Positions 1-7,029 are shown, counted from the stretch's first letter. The stretch: 7,375 bases of DNA from Candidatus Limivicinus faecipullorum (GCA_018711755.1 DVHY01000127.1:1-7375), one strand, 5' to 3'. Numbers and translations: made by a program. Notes: generated by a model not told the origin, from the sequence alone.

Positions 1-16
1 TAATCAGATCTTTCAT
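1..16 (-). CDS. Start of a further cation antiporter gene, probably MrpF-like (partial, runs off left edge)
   Basis: An ATG at 16-14 on the minus strand overlaps the TGA stop of the upstream mrpE gene as ATGA (13-16), the usual sign of translational coupling. A strong ribosome binding site, AGGAGGG at 24-30, lies 7 bases upstream of this ATG. Only the first five codons (M-K-D-L-I) are in the window, so the product cannot be identified from its own sequence. The MrpF assignment is inferred from gene order: in Mrp/Mnh antiporters and in Mbh-type hydrogenases mrpE is normally followed by mrpF and then mrpG. MrpF is a small three-helix membrane subunit. Confidence 0.6.
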
Positions 17-534
17 TCCCAAACCCTCCTGAGGCCTCTCTCAAGCCTGCCCTTTATCTCCTCGCCGGCCTCTTCTCCGCCGGGAAGTTTGGCATCGATC
101 CAATGGATATAGTAATAGGTCTGGCCGTCCTCCTCGGTTATCTCCATGGTTATGGTTCCAGGGGTGAGAGTGATGGCATTGGCCAGGGCCGCCTGTCCGT
201 ACATGGATTTAAGGTTCACCGGCACTTTAACTATGCCGGGGTTTACGTTTTTGCAGCCGGTAAAGCAGCGTTTTGCCACATCCACATTGGCTTTCACCAG
301 TTCCACAGGGAAGATGAACAGCCAAAAGGCAATGCCGTTTATCAGTTTCACGGGATTAAAAAACCAGGTGGGATTGGTATGTATAAAGAAGCGCGAGGAA
401 AACAGCGCCACCGCCAGGCTGATCACCGCCCCCGTGGCCAGCTCCTGGATATCTGCCGACCAGGTCAGCAGTATCCAGAATACAAAGCAAACTATAAAGG
501 TGGACACCGTCCCTGCAAAAGTTGTTTTATGCAA
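13..534 (-). CDS. mrpE: MrpE/MnhE-family Na+/H+ antiporter subunit (membrane arm of the hydrogenase)
   Basis: This 173-residue product is a clear MrpE/MnhE-family protein, the small subunit E of multisubunit cation/proton antiporters; the same family supplies MbhA in Mbh-type membrane hydrogenases. Hydrophobic segments lie at about residues 8-26, 29-47 and 63-82, followed by a cytoplasmic domain with the family hallmarks NPGIVKVP (98-105) and ANAITLTPGT (118-127). Length matches the family (about 160-170 residues). The start is TTG at 534-532, preceded by AAAGGAG at 545-551 with a 10-base spacer; an ATG at 555-553 is out of frame. It lies 51 bases after hypA and overlaps the next gene by 4 bases. 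Its place in a hydrogenase operon suggests it belongs to the ion-pumping module of the enzyme; it could instead start a stand-alone Mrp operon. The family call is firm; the coupling is inferred. Confidence 0.92.
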   Translation of the reverse strand: MHKTTFAGTVSTFIVCFVFWILLTWSADIQELATGAVISLAVALFSSRFFIHTNPTWFFNPVKLINGIAFWLFIFPVELVKANVDVAKRCFTGCKNVNPGIVKVPVNLKSMYGQAALANAITLTPGTITMEITEEDGQTYYYIHWIDAKLPGGEEAGEEIKGRLERGLRRVWE

Positions 535-554
535 GTTGAAAGCTCTCCTTTCAT

Positions 555-572
555 GGCCGGGCGCTCCCAGCC
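555..572 (-). other. Intercistronic hairpin between hypA and mrpE
   Basis: In the 51-base gap between hypA and mrpE the transcript could fold into a 7-bp stem (one G-U pair) with a 4-base AGCG loop. The arms are 566-572 and 555-561. No run of T follows on the minus strand, so it does not look like an intrinsic terminator. It sits just upstream of the mrpE ribosome binding site (545-551) and could affect mRNA stability or mrpE translation. The role is inference. Confidence 0.4.
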
Positions 573-585
573 GTATTTTCCCTGT

Positions 586-927
586 CTACTCTACCTTCAG
601 GCTGTCTACATAGAATTCCCTGCCGGAGACCATGCGTATACCCCGGCTTTGGCACTGGGGACAGCATGCCTCCTTCCTGGACACCGCCCCCTCATAGCCG
701 CACTCCATACAGCGGAAGGCGGCAGGCAGGCTGATTATTTCCAGTTCAGCCCCCTGGGCGATACTGTCTCTGGCTGCTATGGGGAAAAATTCCTTTATGC
801 ATTCCGGAATTATGCCGGAATATTCCCCAACCCGAAGGCTTATCCCCAGCACTTTCTTAAAGCCCTTTTCCCGGGCCTCCCGATTTATCAGGTCTATGAC
901 GGACTCGGTTATGGCAAGCTCGTGCAT
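586..927 (-). CDS. hypA: Hydrogenase nickel-incorporation protein HypA
   Basis: HypA is a small cytoplasmic metallochaperone that, usually with the GTPase HypB, delivers Ni2+ to the hydrogenase large subunit. The 113-residue product has the family's usual length. It begins with the invariant Met-His-Glu, whose His2 helps bind nickel, and carries a zinc site made of two CxxC motifs, C73-x2-C76 and C89-x2-C92, with an extra Cys at 88. The ATG lies one base after the large-subunit stop codon, and no good ribosome binding site is visible, so translation is probably coupled to that gene. The position is unusual: it stands apart from hypFCDE, between the large subunit and mrpE. hypB is not in the window, so it must lie elsewhere or be replaced. 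Confidence 0.97.
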   Translation of the reverse strand: MHELAITESVIDLINREAREKGFKKVLGISLRVGEYSGIIPECIKEFFPIAARDSIAQGAELEIISLPAAFRCMECGYEGAVSRKEACCPQCQSRGIRMVSGREFYVDSLKVE

Positions 928-928
928 T

Positions 929-2011
929 TTATCTGTCCAGGCAGCTGAAGCAGGGGTCTATGCTGGCAATTATCAGCCCTGCGTCGGCCACGGTATTGCC
1001 TCTGAGCATATGGGGCACCGTGGGGGTATTTTTATAGCTGGGTACGTGGATGCTCACCCGGTGGTTGTTAAAGCCGCCGTCGCCCACCACCATATGGCTC
1101 AGCTGGCCTCTGGGTGCCTCGTGGCGGCAGACCGCCTGGCCTTCCTTTATCTTTATCAATTTGTTGCCCAGGTTTATGGGACCTTCCGGCAGATTTTCCA
1201 GCGCCTGGCTGATTATCTTTATGCTCTCGTAGCACTCCAGCACACGCACCAGCACCCTGGCATAAACATCGCCGCTGTCCACCGTATGGACTTTGAATTT
1301 AAAGTCCTCGTAAGAGGAATAGGGAGAATCCCGGCGCACGTCGATATCCACGCCGGAAGCTCTGGCGTGGGGGCCCACAGCCCCCATGCGCATGGCGTCT
1401 TCTTTTGTGAGTACGCCCACGCCCTTGGTCCTCATGGCAATGGTCTTGTCCGTCATGGCTATCTCTGCAATTCTGTCCAGGATGGCCTTGAGTTTGGGAC
1501 AGGAAGCCAGAAGCTCCCGGCGCAGCTCATCGTCAACATCCCTCCTGGCGCCGCCAACGGTGACCATAGCGTAGTTGACCCGGTTGCCGGTCATCTTCTC
1601 CAGCAGATCCATCACCAGCTCCCGCTCATCCCAAATGTGCATGAACATGCTGTCGTGGCCTATGATGTGGCAGGCTATGCCCAGCCACAGGAAGTGGGAG
1701 TGGAGCCGCTCCAGTTCGGCGGTGATAACTCGGATATACTGCCCTCTTTTCGGCACCTCCAGGCCGTTTATGGCCTCCACACACATGGCATAGGTAAAGG
1801 CGTGGGAGTGAGAGCATATGCCGCAGACTCTCTCCACCAGCACCAGGGTCTGGATGGCATTCCTCTCGGTAGCCAGCTTTTCTATGCCCCGGTGGTTATA
1901 GCCCACGAATACCTCAGCATCCTTGATGATCTCCCCCTCGGTATAGAGCTTCGCGTGTATGGGCTCCTCCAGAGCAGGATGATAGGGACCGATGGGTACG
2001 ATATAGCTCAT
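929..2011 (-). CDS. Group 4 (energy-converting, EchE/MbhL-like) [NiFe] hydrogenase large subunit
   Basis: This is the catalytic subunit of a membrane-bound energy-converting hydrogenase, homologous to NuoD of complex I. It reduces protons to H2 or oxidises H2, normally with ferredoxin as partner. The 360-residue product has GPYHPALEEP near the N-terminus (8-17), the L1 motif RVCGICSHSH (61-70) with Ni ligands C63 and C66, and the L2 motif DPCFSCLDR at the very C-terminus (352-360) with C354 and C357. All four cysteines separate it from true NuoD, which lacks them. Its length matches EchE (about 360) rather than MbhL (about 430). Several blocks, such as GNRVNYAMVTVGG (142-154) and ASIDPC, resemble MbhL, so the subtype is left open. 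The ORF stops directly after L2, with no cleavable C-terminal extension. The ATG overlaps the upstream stop (ATGA, 2008-2011) and follows a GGAGGAGAGG ribosome binding site. Confidence 0.95.
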   Translation of the reverse strand: MSYIVPIGPYHPALEEPIHAKLYTEGEIIKDAEVFVGYNHRGIEKLATERNAIQTLVLVERVCGICSHSHAFTYAMCVEAINGLEVPKRGQYIRVITAELERLHSHFLWLGIACHIIGHDSMFMHIWDERELVMDLLEKMTGNRVNYAMVTVGGARRDVDDELRRELLASCPKLKAILDRIAEIAMTDKTIAMRTKGVGVLTKEDAMRMGAVGPHARASGVDIDVRRDSPYSSYEDFKFKVHTVDSGDVYARVLVRVLECYESIKIISQALENLPEGPINLGNKLIKIKEGQAVCRHEAPRGQLSHMVVGDGGFNNHRVSIHVPSYKNTPTVPHMLRGNTVADAGLIIASIDPCFSCLDR

Positions 2012-2406
2012 TTGTCCTCTCCTCCCAGATTTTTCTCCACAAGTTCCTTCAGGGGCATCACCATGATCTGGCCTCTGCCCTGGGTCTCCAGCATGTCCTC
2101 CGGCAAGAACAGCCGCTTTGAGGTATCCAGGCCCTCAAACTCCACGGCAAAAAGCTCGTTCAGCTCCCGCTCCGGCCAAGTTGCAGCGGTGTCGTAGATA
2201 TCCCCAATGGAGGGCAGCACCGTCTCCCCCACCACGTGGTAGCCCTCGATGACCGGCTCCACAGCGTAGTCATAGGAAATATCCAGCTGTCCATCCCCGT
2301 TTATGAAACCGTGGATCATCACCAGCTGCCGCCCCTGTCTGTGCATACGCTCAGCCAGAGGCACTATCTGCTCTTTGTCGATGTCAATCCTTTTGTACTC
2401 CTGCAT
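2008..2406 (-). CDS. Complex I 30-kDa (NuoC)-like hydrogenase subunit, EchD/MbhK type
   Basis: This is a soluble structural subunit that binds the large subunit in group 4 hydrogenases and in complex I. The diagnostic motif lies near the C-terminus, at residues about 70-92 (IYDTAATWPERELNELF and on to VEFEG), followed by RLFLPEDM; this matches the NuoC pattern of an aromatic residue, ERE, LF, and a closing LLPED. I prefer the ATG at 2406 (132 residues) because AGAGGTG lies 6 bases upstream. A GTG at 2415 would add three residues but falls inside that ribosome binding site. The size agrees with short EchD/MbhK-type subunits and is much shorter than respiratory NuoC. It follows hypE after a 63-base gap, the longest gap within the operon, and overlaps the large-subunit gene by 4 bases. 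The NuoB-like FeS small subunit that often precedes this gene is not here. Confidence 0.88.
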   Translation of the reverse strand: MQEYKRIDIDKEQIVPLAERMHRQGRQLVMIHGFINGDGQLDISYDYAVEPVIEGYHVVGETVLPSIGDIYDTAATWPERELNELFAVEFEGLDTSKRLFLPEDMLETQGRGQIMVMPLKELVEKNLGGEDK

Positions 2407-2469
2407 CCGTTTCACCTCTCAGTGTTTGTCCATGAGTTCTCACTTATTTTTAAAACCGCTTGGGTATTG

Positions 2470-3468
2470 CTAACATATTCTGGGCAGCTGTGCTCCCGTG
2501 AGCTTCTGGAGGATACGCCTGCCTCCCAGGGTGGTTTTCATCACAAGGGCCCCGGGGTGTTCCTCCGTCACCCGGCCTATCACCCTGGCTTCCGCCCCCT
2601 GGGGGCACTGCCTCATGGCCGCCAGCACTCTATCCGCATCCTCGGGAGCCACCACGGCCAGCAGTTTCCCCTCATTGGCACAGTAGAGCGGCTCCAGGCC
2701 CAGCATGTCGCAGGCAGCCCTCACCTGGGGACGCACCAGAATCAGATCTTCCTCCAGCTCTATACCCAGGAAACCGCCCTCTATAAACTCGTTGAGTGTG
2801 GTAGCTGCACCGCCGCGGGTGGGGTCTCTCAGCACCCTTATCCTGTCCGAGGCCAGGAACATCCTCTCCGTCAGTTCCCTGAGACTTGCGCAGTCGGAGC
2901 TTATCTCCCCCTGCATCATGCCGCTTCTGGCAAGCATTACAGCCGTGCCGTGGTCTCCCAGGGGCCCCGAAACTATTACCGCATCTCCGGCCCTCATATT
3001 TTCCGGACCAAGCCCCGGGTATCTCACGAAGCCTATGCCGGCAGTATTTATATATATGCCGTCGCCACGGCCCTTTTCCACCACCTTGGTGTCGCCGGTT
3101 ATCACCTGCACCCCGGCCTCTCTGCATTGGGCCGCCATGGAATCCATGATCTTTTCCAGAGAGGCAAGGCTGAAGCCCTCTTCAATTATCAGAGCACAGC
3201 TGAGATACTTAGGCTCCGCTCCGCACATACACAGATCGTTCACTGTGCCGCAGACAGCGAGCTTGCCTATGTCCCCTCCCGGGAAAAATATGGGGTTTAC
3301 CACAAAGCTGTCTGTGGAAAAGACCAGATGCTCCGCCCCATCCACTATGGCCCCGTCCCCCAAAGCCCCCAGAGCCGGGTTTGAAAGCCTGGGCAGTATC
3401 AGTTTTTCTATAAGTCGGGAGCTTTTTTTGCCCCCGCTGCCGTAATCCAGGGTAATGATATCGTCCAT
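2470..3468 (-). CDS. hypE: Hydrogenase maturation protein HypE (carbamoyl dehydratase)
   Basis: HypE takes the carbamoyl group from HypF onto its C-terminal cysteine and, using ATP, dehydrates it to a thiocyanate that supplies the CN- ligands of the active-site iron. The 332-residue product shows the ATP-binding N-terminal region of the PurM/AIR synthase-like fold (DYGSGGKKSS, 8-17), the block GGDIGKLAVCGTVND (64-78), and TGDTKVVEKG (124-133), which is typical of HypE. It ends exactly in PRIC, so the essential carrier Cys332 is the last residue and the protein is complete. The ATG is one base after the hypD stop, and AGAGG within the hypD 3' end serves as its ribosome binding site. A 63-base gap follows before the hydrogenase structural genes. 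Assignment is secure. Confidence 0.98.
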   Translation of the reverse strand: MDDIITLDYGSGGKKSSRLIEKLILPRLSNPALGALGDGAIVDGAEHLVFSTDSFVVNPIFFPGGDIGKLAVCGTVNDLCMCGAEPKYLSCALIIEEGFSLASLEKIMDSMAAQCREAGVQVITGDTKVVEKGRGDGIYINTAGIGFVRYPGLGPENMRAGDAVIVSGPLGDHGTAVMLARSGMMQGEISSDCASLRELTERMFLASDRIRVLRDPTRGGAATTLNEFIEGGFLGIELEEDLILVRPQVRAACDMLGLEPLYCANEGKLLAVVAPEDADRVLAAMRQCPQGAEARVIGRVTEEHPGALVMKTTLGGRRILQKLTGAQLPRIC

Positions 3469-3469
3469 T

Positions 3470-4546
3470 TTACAGACCTCTGTATTTAAACGCCGCCGCG
3501 CAGGCCCCCTCAGAGGATACCATGCAGGGCCCTACCGGGTCCTCCGGCGTACACCTTTTACCAAACATGGGGCAATTCTCCGGCCTTATCCTGCCGCATA
3601 TCACATCCCCGCAACGGCAGGGTCTCGGTTCCCCGGCGGCCTTTACTTCCATTTCAAATTTTATCTCCGCGTCAAAGTCGGCAAATTCCTCTCGCAGCTT
3701 AAAGCCGCTTCCGTCTATCTCTCCCAGGCCCCTCCACTTGTCCCGGCCAAGTTGGAAGCAGCGATCCAGCAGGGCCCTTGCCAGGGGGTTGCCCTCCGGC
3801 CGTACCGCCCGCCTGTAACAGTTTTCCAGCACGGCCTCTCCCTTTGAAACCAGTTCAGTCAGCCGGCAGATTGCCGCCAGTATCTCCTCCGGTTCAAAGC
3901 CCGCTATCACTCCCGGCAGTCCGCAGTCCTCCGGGATGAAGCGGAAGCCCCGCTCTCCTATAATGCTGGCCACATGGCCCGGGCAGATAAAGCCCTGCAC
4001 CATAAAATCTTCCGAGGATGTCAGCGCCCTCAAAGCCGGCTCCACGCTCTTCAAAAGAGAGTACAGGGAGAAGTTCCTTATCCCCCTATCCCGGGCCTCC
4101 AATACCGCGGCGGCCGTGCCCGGGGCCGTAGTCTCAAAGCCCACTCCCAAGAACACCACTTCCGCCTCCGGCCTCTCCGCCGCCAGCTCCACCGCATCCA
4201 TGGCGGAATACACCACTTCCACCCCGGCGCCCAGGGCGCGCCTTCTCTCCAGGCTGTCTCCCGGCCTGCTGCCGGGGACTCTCAGCATGTCTCCGTAGCT
4301 GGCTATCAGCACTTTCGGCTCCATGGCCAGCTCCAGCACCGCGTCTATCTCCTCTGCCGGTGTGACGCACACCGGGCAGCCCGGCCCGGAGAGCAGGCTG
4401 ATATTCTCCGGCAGCAGGGACTTTATACCGCTTTTGGCTATAGCCATGGTGTGGCTGCCGCAGACCTCCATCAGCCTCATGGGGCTGCACCCCGCCTCTC
4501 TTATCCTTTCAAGCAGGGTTTCGGCGGCTTCCTTATTCCAGGGCAT
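3470..4546 (-). CDS. hypD: Hydrogenase maturation scaffold HypD (Fe-S protein)
   Basis: HypD is the Fe-S scaffold which, together with HypC, holds the Fe(CN)2CO group while it is assembled and accepts cyanide from HypE. The 358-residue product carries MEVCGSHT (26-33), with the essential Cys29, and GPGCPVC (54-60), with the redox pair C57/C60. FICPGHVASIIG lies in the central domain. A cysteine-rich C-terminal region (Cys 310, 312, 317, 325, 332, 341 and 349) includes the [4Fe-4S] ligands. Length is typical for HypD. The ATG at 4546 lies inside the 3' end of hypC (14-base overlap) and is preceded by a GGAGG site within hypC, so the two partner proteins are translationally coupled. All key residues are present. 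Confidence 0.98.
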   Translation of the reverse strand: MPWNKEAAETLLERIREAGCSPMRLMEVCGSHTMAIAKSGIKSLLPENISLLSGPGCPVCVTPAEEIDAVLELAMEPKVLIASYGDMLRVPGSRPGDSLERRRALGAGVEVVYSAMDAVELAAERPEAEVVFLGVGFETTAPGTAAAVLEARDRGIRNFSLYSLLKSVEPALRALTSSEDFMVQGFICPGHVASIIGERGFRFIPEDCGLPGVIAGFEPEEILAAICRLTELVSKGEAVLENCYRRAVRPEGNPLARALLDRCFQLGRDKWRGLGEIDGSGFKLREEFADFDAEIKFEMEVKAAGEPRPCRCGDVICGRIRPENCPMFGKRCTPEDPVGPCMVSSEGACAAAFKYRGL

Positions 4547-4754
4547 TTCCCATTTCCTCCCAGGCCGCTATATCCTCCAGAGCCTGTCTTTCCTCCAGCC
4601 GCTCAATAGCAAAACCGGCATGGACCATCACATAGTCCCCTATCCTGGGCTCTTTGATAAAATCCACTCTTATCTTTCTTTTCATCCCCAGAGCTTCCCC
4701 CAGGGCCTCCCGTCCGTTTATCTCAACTATTTTCAAAGGTATGGCAAGGCACAT
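4533..4754 (-). CDS. hypC: Hydrogenase assembly chaperone HypC
   Basis: HypC is a small cytoplasmic chaperone that pairs with HypD during assembly of the Fe(CN)2CO unit and then delivers it to the large-subunit precursor. The 73-residue product begins MCLAIP with the essential Cys2, which becomes N-terminal after removal of Met1. It has an OB-fold-like pattern with the conserved segment GDYVMVHAGFAI (39-50) including His45. Length is normal for the HypC/HupF family. The ATG is 4 bases after the hypF stop and uses AGAGG in the hypF 3' end as its ribosome binding site; the gene end overlaps hypD by 14 bases. It is the only HypC-type gene seen and presumably serves this hydrogenase. Confidence 0.97.
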   Translation of the reverse strand: MCLAIPLKIVEINGREALGEALGMKRKIRVDFIKEPRIGDYVMVHAGFAIERLEERQALEDIAAWEEMGNALE

Positions 4755-4758
4755 TTTC

Positions 4759-6981
4759 TCAACCTCTCAGCCGGGCATCGGCTACCATCAGCTGTCCCAG
4801 GGCAATACCCTCATCGTTGCATGACACCCGGCAATGGTGATATACCCGAAACCCTTCGGCACTCAGCCGCCGGGGCAGCCGTTTCATTATATACATATTC
4901 TGGAAACTGCCCCCGGAGAGGCAGACCCTGTCCAGTCCCGTCTCCCTGCCGGCGGCCTTCACCGTCTCCGCAGCCATGTCTATAAGGGTGTTCATGAATC
5001 TGGCGGCAATGACACTATTTCCTGCACCCTCATCCATATCCCGGGCTATGGCTCTTATCATTTCCCGCCAGTCAAAGACCAGGGGCCTGCTCTCCAAGGC
5101 ATAGGGATACACAGCTTCTTCGTCTTCCGCTGCCGCCGCCTCCAGCAGCACGGCCCCCTGGCCCTCGTAGCTGCACATGGTCTTTATTCCCAGCATGGCC
5201 GCCGCTGCATCAAAGAGTCTCCCCATCCCCGAGGACAGAGGGCAATTCAGCCCGGTACTCAGCATTTTTTTATATATATCGGCGCCAGCTATTTTGGAGC
5301 TGTCCAGGCCGGAGGCCTCCATCAGGCTGAAGGCCAGCCTCTCTGTCTCCTTTACCGCCCGGTCTCCTCCGGGCATAGCTATGGGCAGGATATGACCGAA
5401 GCGCCGAAAGCCGCCATAGCCCCCGATAAGGCACTCTCCGCCCCAGGCCCTGCCGTCAAGGCCGTAGCCGGTGCCGTCCCACACAAGGCCGATCACCTCT
5501 CCCTCCAGGTAGTTGTCCGCCATGCAGGAACACATATGGGCGTGGTGGTGCTGTACTTTTACAAGAGGTATAGCCAAGTCCTCGGCATAGGCTGTGGACA
5601 TATAGTCCGGGTGCATATCGCAGGCCGCTGCCTCGGGTACTATATCAAAAAGCTTTTTGAAGTGCTCCGTCTGCTGCCGGTAGCTCTCCAAAGTCTCAAA
5701 ATTTTTAAGGTCACCTATATGCTGGCTCTGGAATACATACCCGCTCCGGGACAGGCAGAAGCTGGCCTTTTGCTCAGCCCCACAGGCCAGGATGCTTTTC
5801 AGCTCCCGCCTCACCGTCAGGGGATAGGGCACATAACCACGGGAGCGTCGGATGAAGTACTCCCTTCCCTCCAGCTCCCAGCACAGAGAATCGTCACAGC
5901 GGGTCTGTATCTCTCTGTTATGTAGCAAAAAGCTGTCGGCTATACCACGGAGATCGCTCAGGGCCTCTCTGTTTTTATACATTATGGGTGTGTCAGAGAG
6001 GTTGGCGCTGGTCATCACCAGCATGTCTATGTCCTCCCCCATGAGCAGATAGTGGAGAGGCGTATAGGGCAGCATAATGCCAAGATAAGCATTCTCACTT
6101 AAATACTCCAGCCCGGGTTCCTTCTTTTTCAGCAGCACAATTGGCCGCTGATACCCTGTGAGCATCTTCTCTTCTTCCGGGGAGACATGACACAGTTTCC
6201 TTGCGCAGTTTACATCCCGGCACATCAGGGCAAAGGGCTTTTCGTCCCGCTGCTTTCTCCGCCGCAGTTCTCTCACCAGGGCCTCGTCATCCCAGCGGCA
6301 AGCCAGGTGCATACCGCCCAGACCCTTTACCGCCACTATCTCACCGTTTTTAAGCGCCTGCCTTGCCAGCTCAATTCCGTCCCCGGGCAGCTTTTTCCCG
6401 TCTCCGTCAAGGGAAAAAACCTGCGGCCCGCATTTTTCGCAGCAGTCCGGCTGGGCGTGATAGCGCCGGTCGTTTATATCTCCGTATTCTTCTGCACAGT
6501 CCGGGCACATGGGGAATACAGCCATGGATGTCTTGGCCCGGTCATAGGGTAAGTCTTTTATTATCGTAAATCTTGGCCCGCAGTTGGTGCAGTTTATAAA
6601 AGGATACCTGTATCTCCTGTCCCCCTCATCCCGCAACTCTCTCAGACAGTCATCGCATATGCAGATATCTGGGGACACAAGAGTATTATTTCGTTCTTCC
6701 CGGCGGCTGCTCTCTATCTCAAAGGAAGTAAAGCCCTTCAGCTCCCGGCTGAATCTCGCTTCCAGGGATTCGATAAGTGCTAGCTTGGGCGCCCGCTCCG
6801 GCAGCTCCCTCAGCAGCTTTTCCAGCTGCTCCCGCTCTCCCTCCAGTTCCATCTCCACGCCGGAGGAGGTATTCTTTATATATCCCCCGAAGCCATAGCC
6901 ATGTACCAGTTTATGGACAAAGGGCCGAAAGCCCACCCCCTGTACTATGCCGTGGATTTTCAAACTGAGTCTCTCTGTCAT
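4759..6981 (-). CDS. hypF: Carbamoyltransferase HypF (first step of cyanide ligand synthesis)
   Basis: HypF converts carbamoyl phosphate and ATP to carbamoyl adenylate and transfers the carbamoyl group to the C-terminal cysteine of HypE. The 740-residue product has the full domain set. An acylphosphatase domain spans about 1-90, with VQGVGFRPFV (13-22). Two zinc-finger pairs follow (C109/C112 with C131/C134, and C159/C162 with C181/C184). A YrdC-like domain spans about 200-390. A Kae1-like carbamoyltransferase domain spans about 395-740, with QHHHAH (477-482), DGTGYG (502-507), SGGSFQN (689-695) and NDEGIALGQ near the end. Length and motifs are normal. The ATG at 6981 has AGAGG 7 bases upstream. 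It is the first gene after the promoter region and so heads the operon. Confidence 0.98.
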   Translation of the reverse strand: MTERLSLKIHGIVQGVGFRPFVHKLVHGYGFGGYIKNTSSGVEMELEGEREQLEKLLRELPERAPKLALIESLEARFSRELKGFTSFEIESSRREERNNTLVSPDICICDDCLRELRDEGDRRYRYPFINCTNCGPRFTIIKDLPYDRAKTSMAVFPMCPDCAEEYGDINDRRYHAQPDCCEKCGPQVFSLDGDGKKLPGDGIELARQALKNGEIVAVKGLGGMHLACRWDDEALVRELRRRKQRDEKPFALMCRDVNCARKLCHVSPEEEKMLTGYQRPIVLLKKKEPGLEYLSENAYLGIMLPYTPLHYLLMGEDIDMLVMTSANLSDTPIMYKNREALSDLRGIADSFLLHNREIQTRCDDSLCWELEGREYFIRRSRGYVPYPLTVRRELKSILACGAEQKASFCLSRSGYVFQSQHIGDLKNFETLESYRQQTEHFKKLFDIVPEAAACDMHPDYMSTAYAEDLAIPLVKVQHHHAHMCSCMADNYLEGEVIGLVWDGTGYGLDGRAWGGECLIGGYGGFRRFGHILPIAMPGGDRAVKETERLAFSLMEASGLDSSKIAGADIYKKMLSTGLNCPLSSGMGRLFDAAAAMLGIKTMCSYEGQGAVLLEAAAAEDEEAVYPYALESRPLVFDWREMIRAIARDMDEGAGNSVIAARFMNTLIDMAAETVKAAGRETGLDRVCLSGGSFQNMYIMKRLPRRLSAEGFRVYHHCRVSCNDEGIALGQLMVADARLRG

Positions 6982-7000
6982 GGGGCTACCTCTAGCTTGC

Positions 7001-7014
7001 CGAAAATATGTTCG
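7001..7014. promoter_or_regulatory. Near-palindromic operator-like site in the hypF 5' UTR
   Basis: The 14-base sequence CGAACATATTTTCG (minus strand) is symmetric at 12 of 14 positions (CGAA-n-ATAT-n-TTCG). It lies about 8-20 bases downstream of the expected start of the proximal promoter and upstream of the hypF ribosome binding site, where a bound repressor would block transcription. It differs at one base from the Gram-positive LexA-type pattern CGAACnnnnGTTCG, but may belong to another regulator or be chance. Confidence 0.35.
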
Positions 7015-7029
7015 TTAATTATCAATCAA

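Noticed and set aside
929..2406. Reading the catalytic pair as NuoC/NuoD of respiratory complex I
   Set aside because: The large subunit keeps both CxxC motifs that bind Ni-Fe (C63/C66 and C354/C357), which NuoD lacks, and the genes sit among hyp maturation genes.
2419..2433. Four-codon frame (ATG GAC AAA CAC TGA) on the minus strand before the NuoC-like gene
   Set aside because: It is too short to judge, has no ribosome binding site of its own, and is expected by chance.
2407..2469. Possible internal promoter in the gap between hypE and the NuoC-like gene
   Set aside because: An AT-rich TAAAAAT stretch is present, but no acceptable -35 lies at a proper distance; nothing here approaches the quality of P1.
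103..3445. Long plus-strand open frames opposite hypA, the hydrogenase subunits and hypE (for example 779-2197 and 2236-3384)
   Set aside because: They lie antisense to genes with unmistakable family motifs and have low-complexity, His/Pro/Ser-rich products typical of shadow frames in GC-rich DNA.
4834..5925. Plus-strand open frame of 363 codons within hypF
   Set aside because: It is fully antisense to the Kae1-like and YrdC-like domains of hypF, which are intact; no known domain is visible in it.
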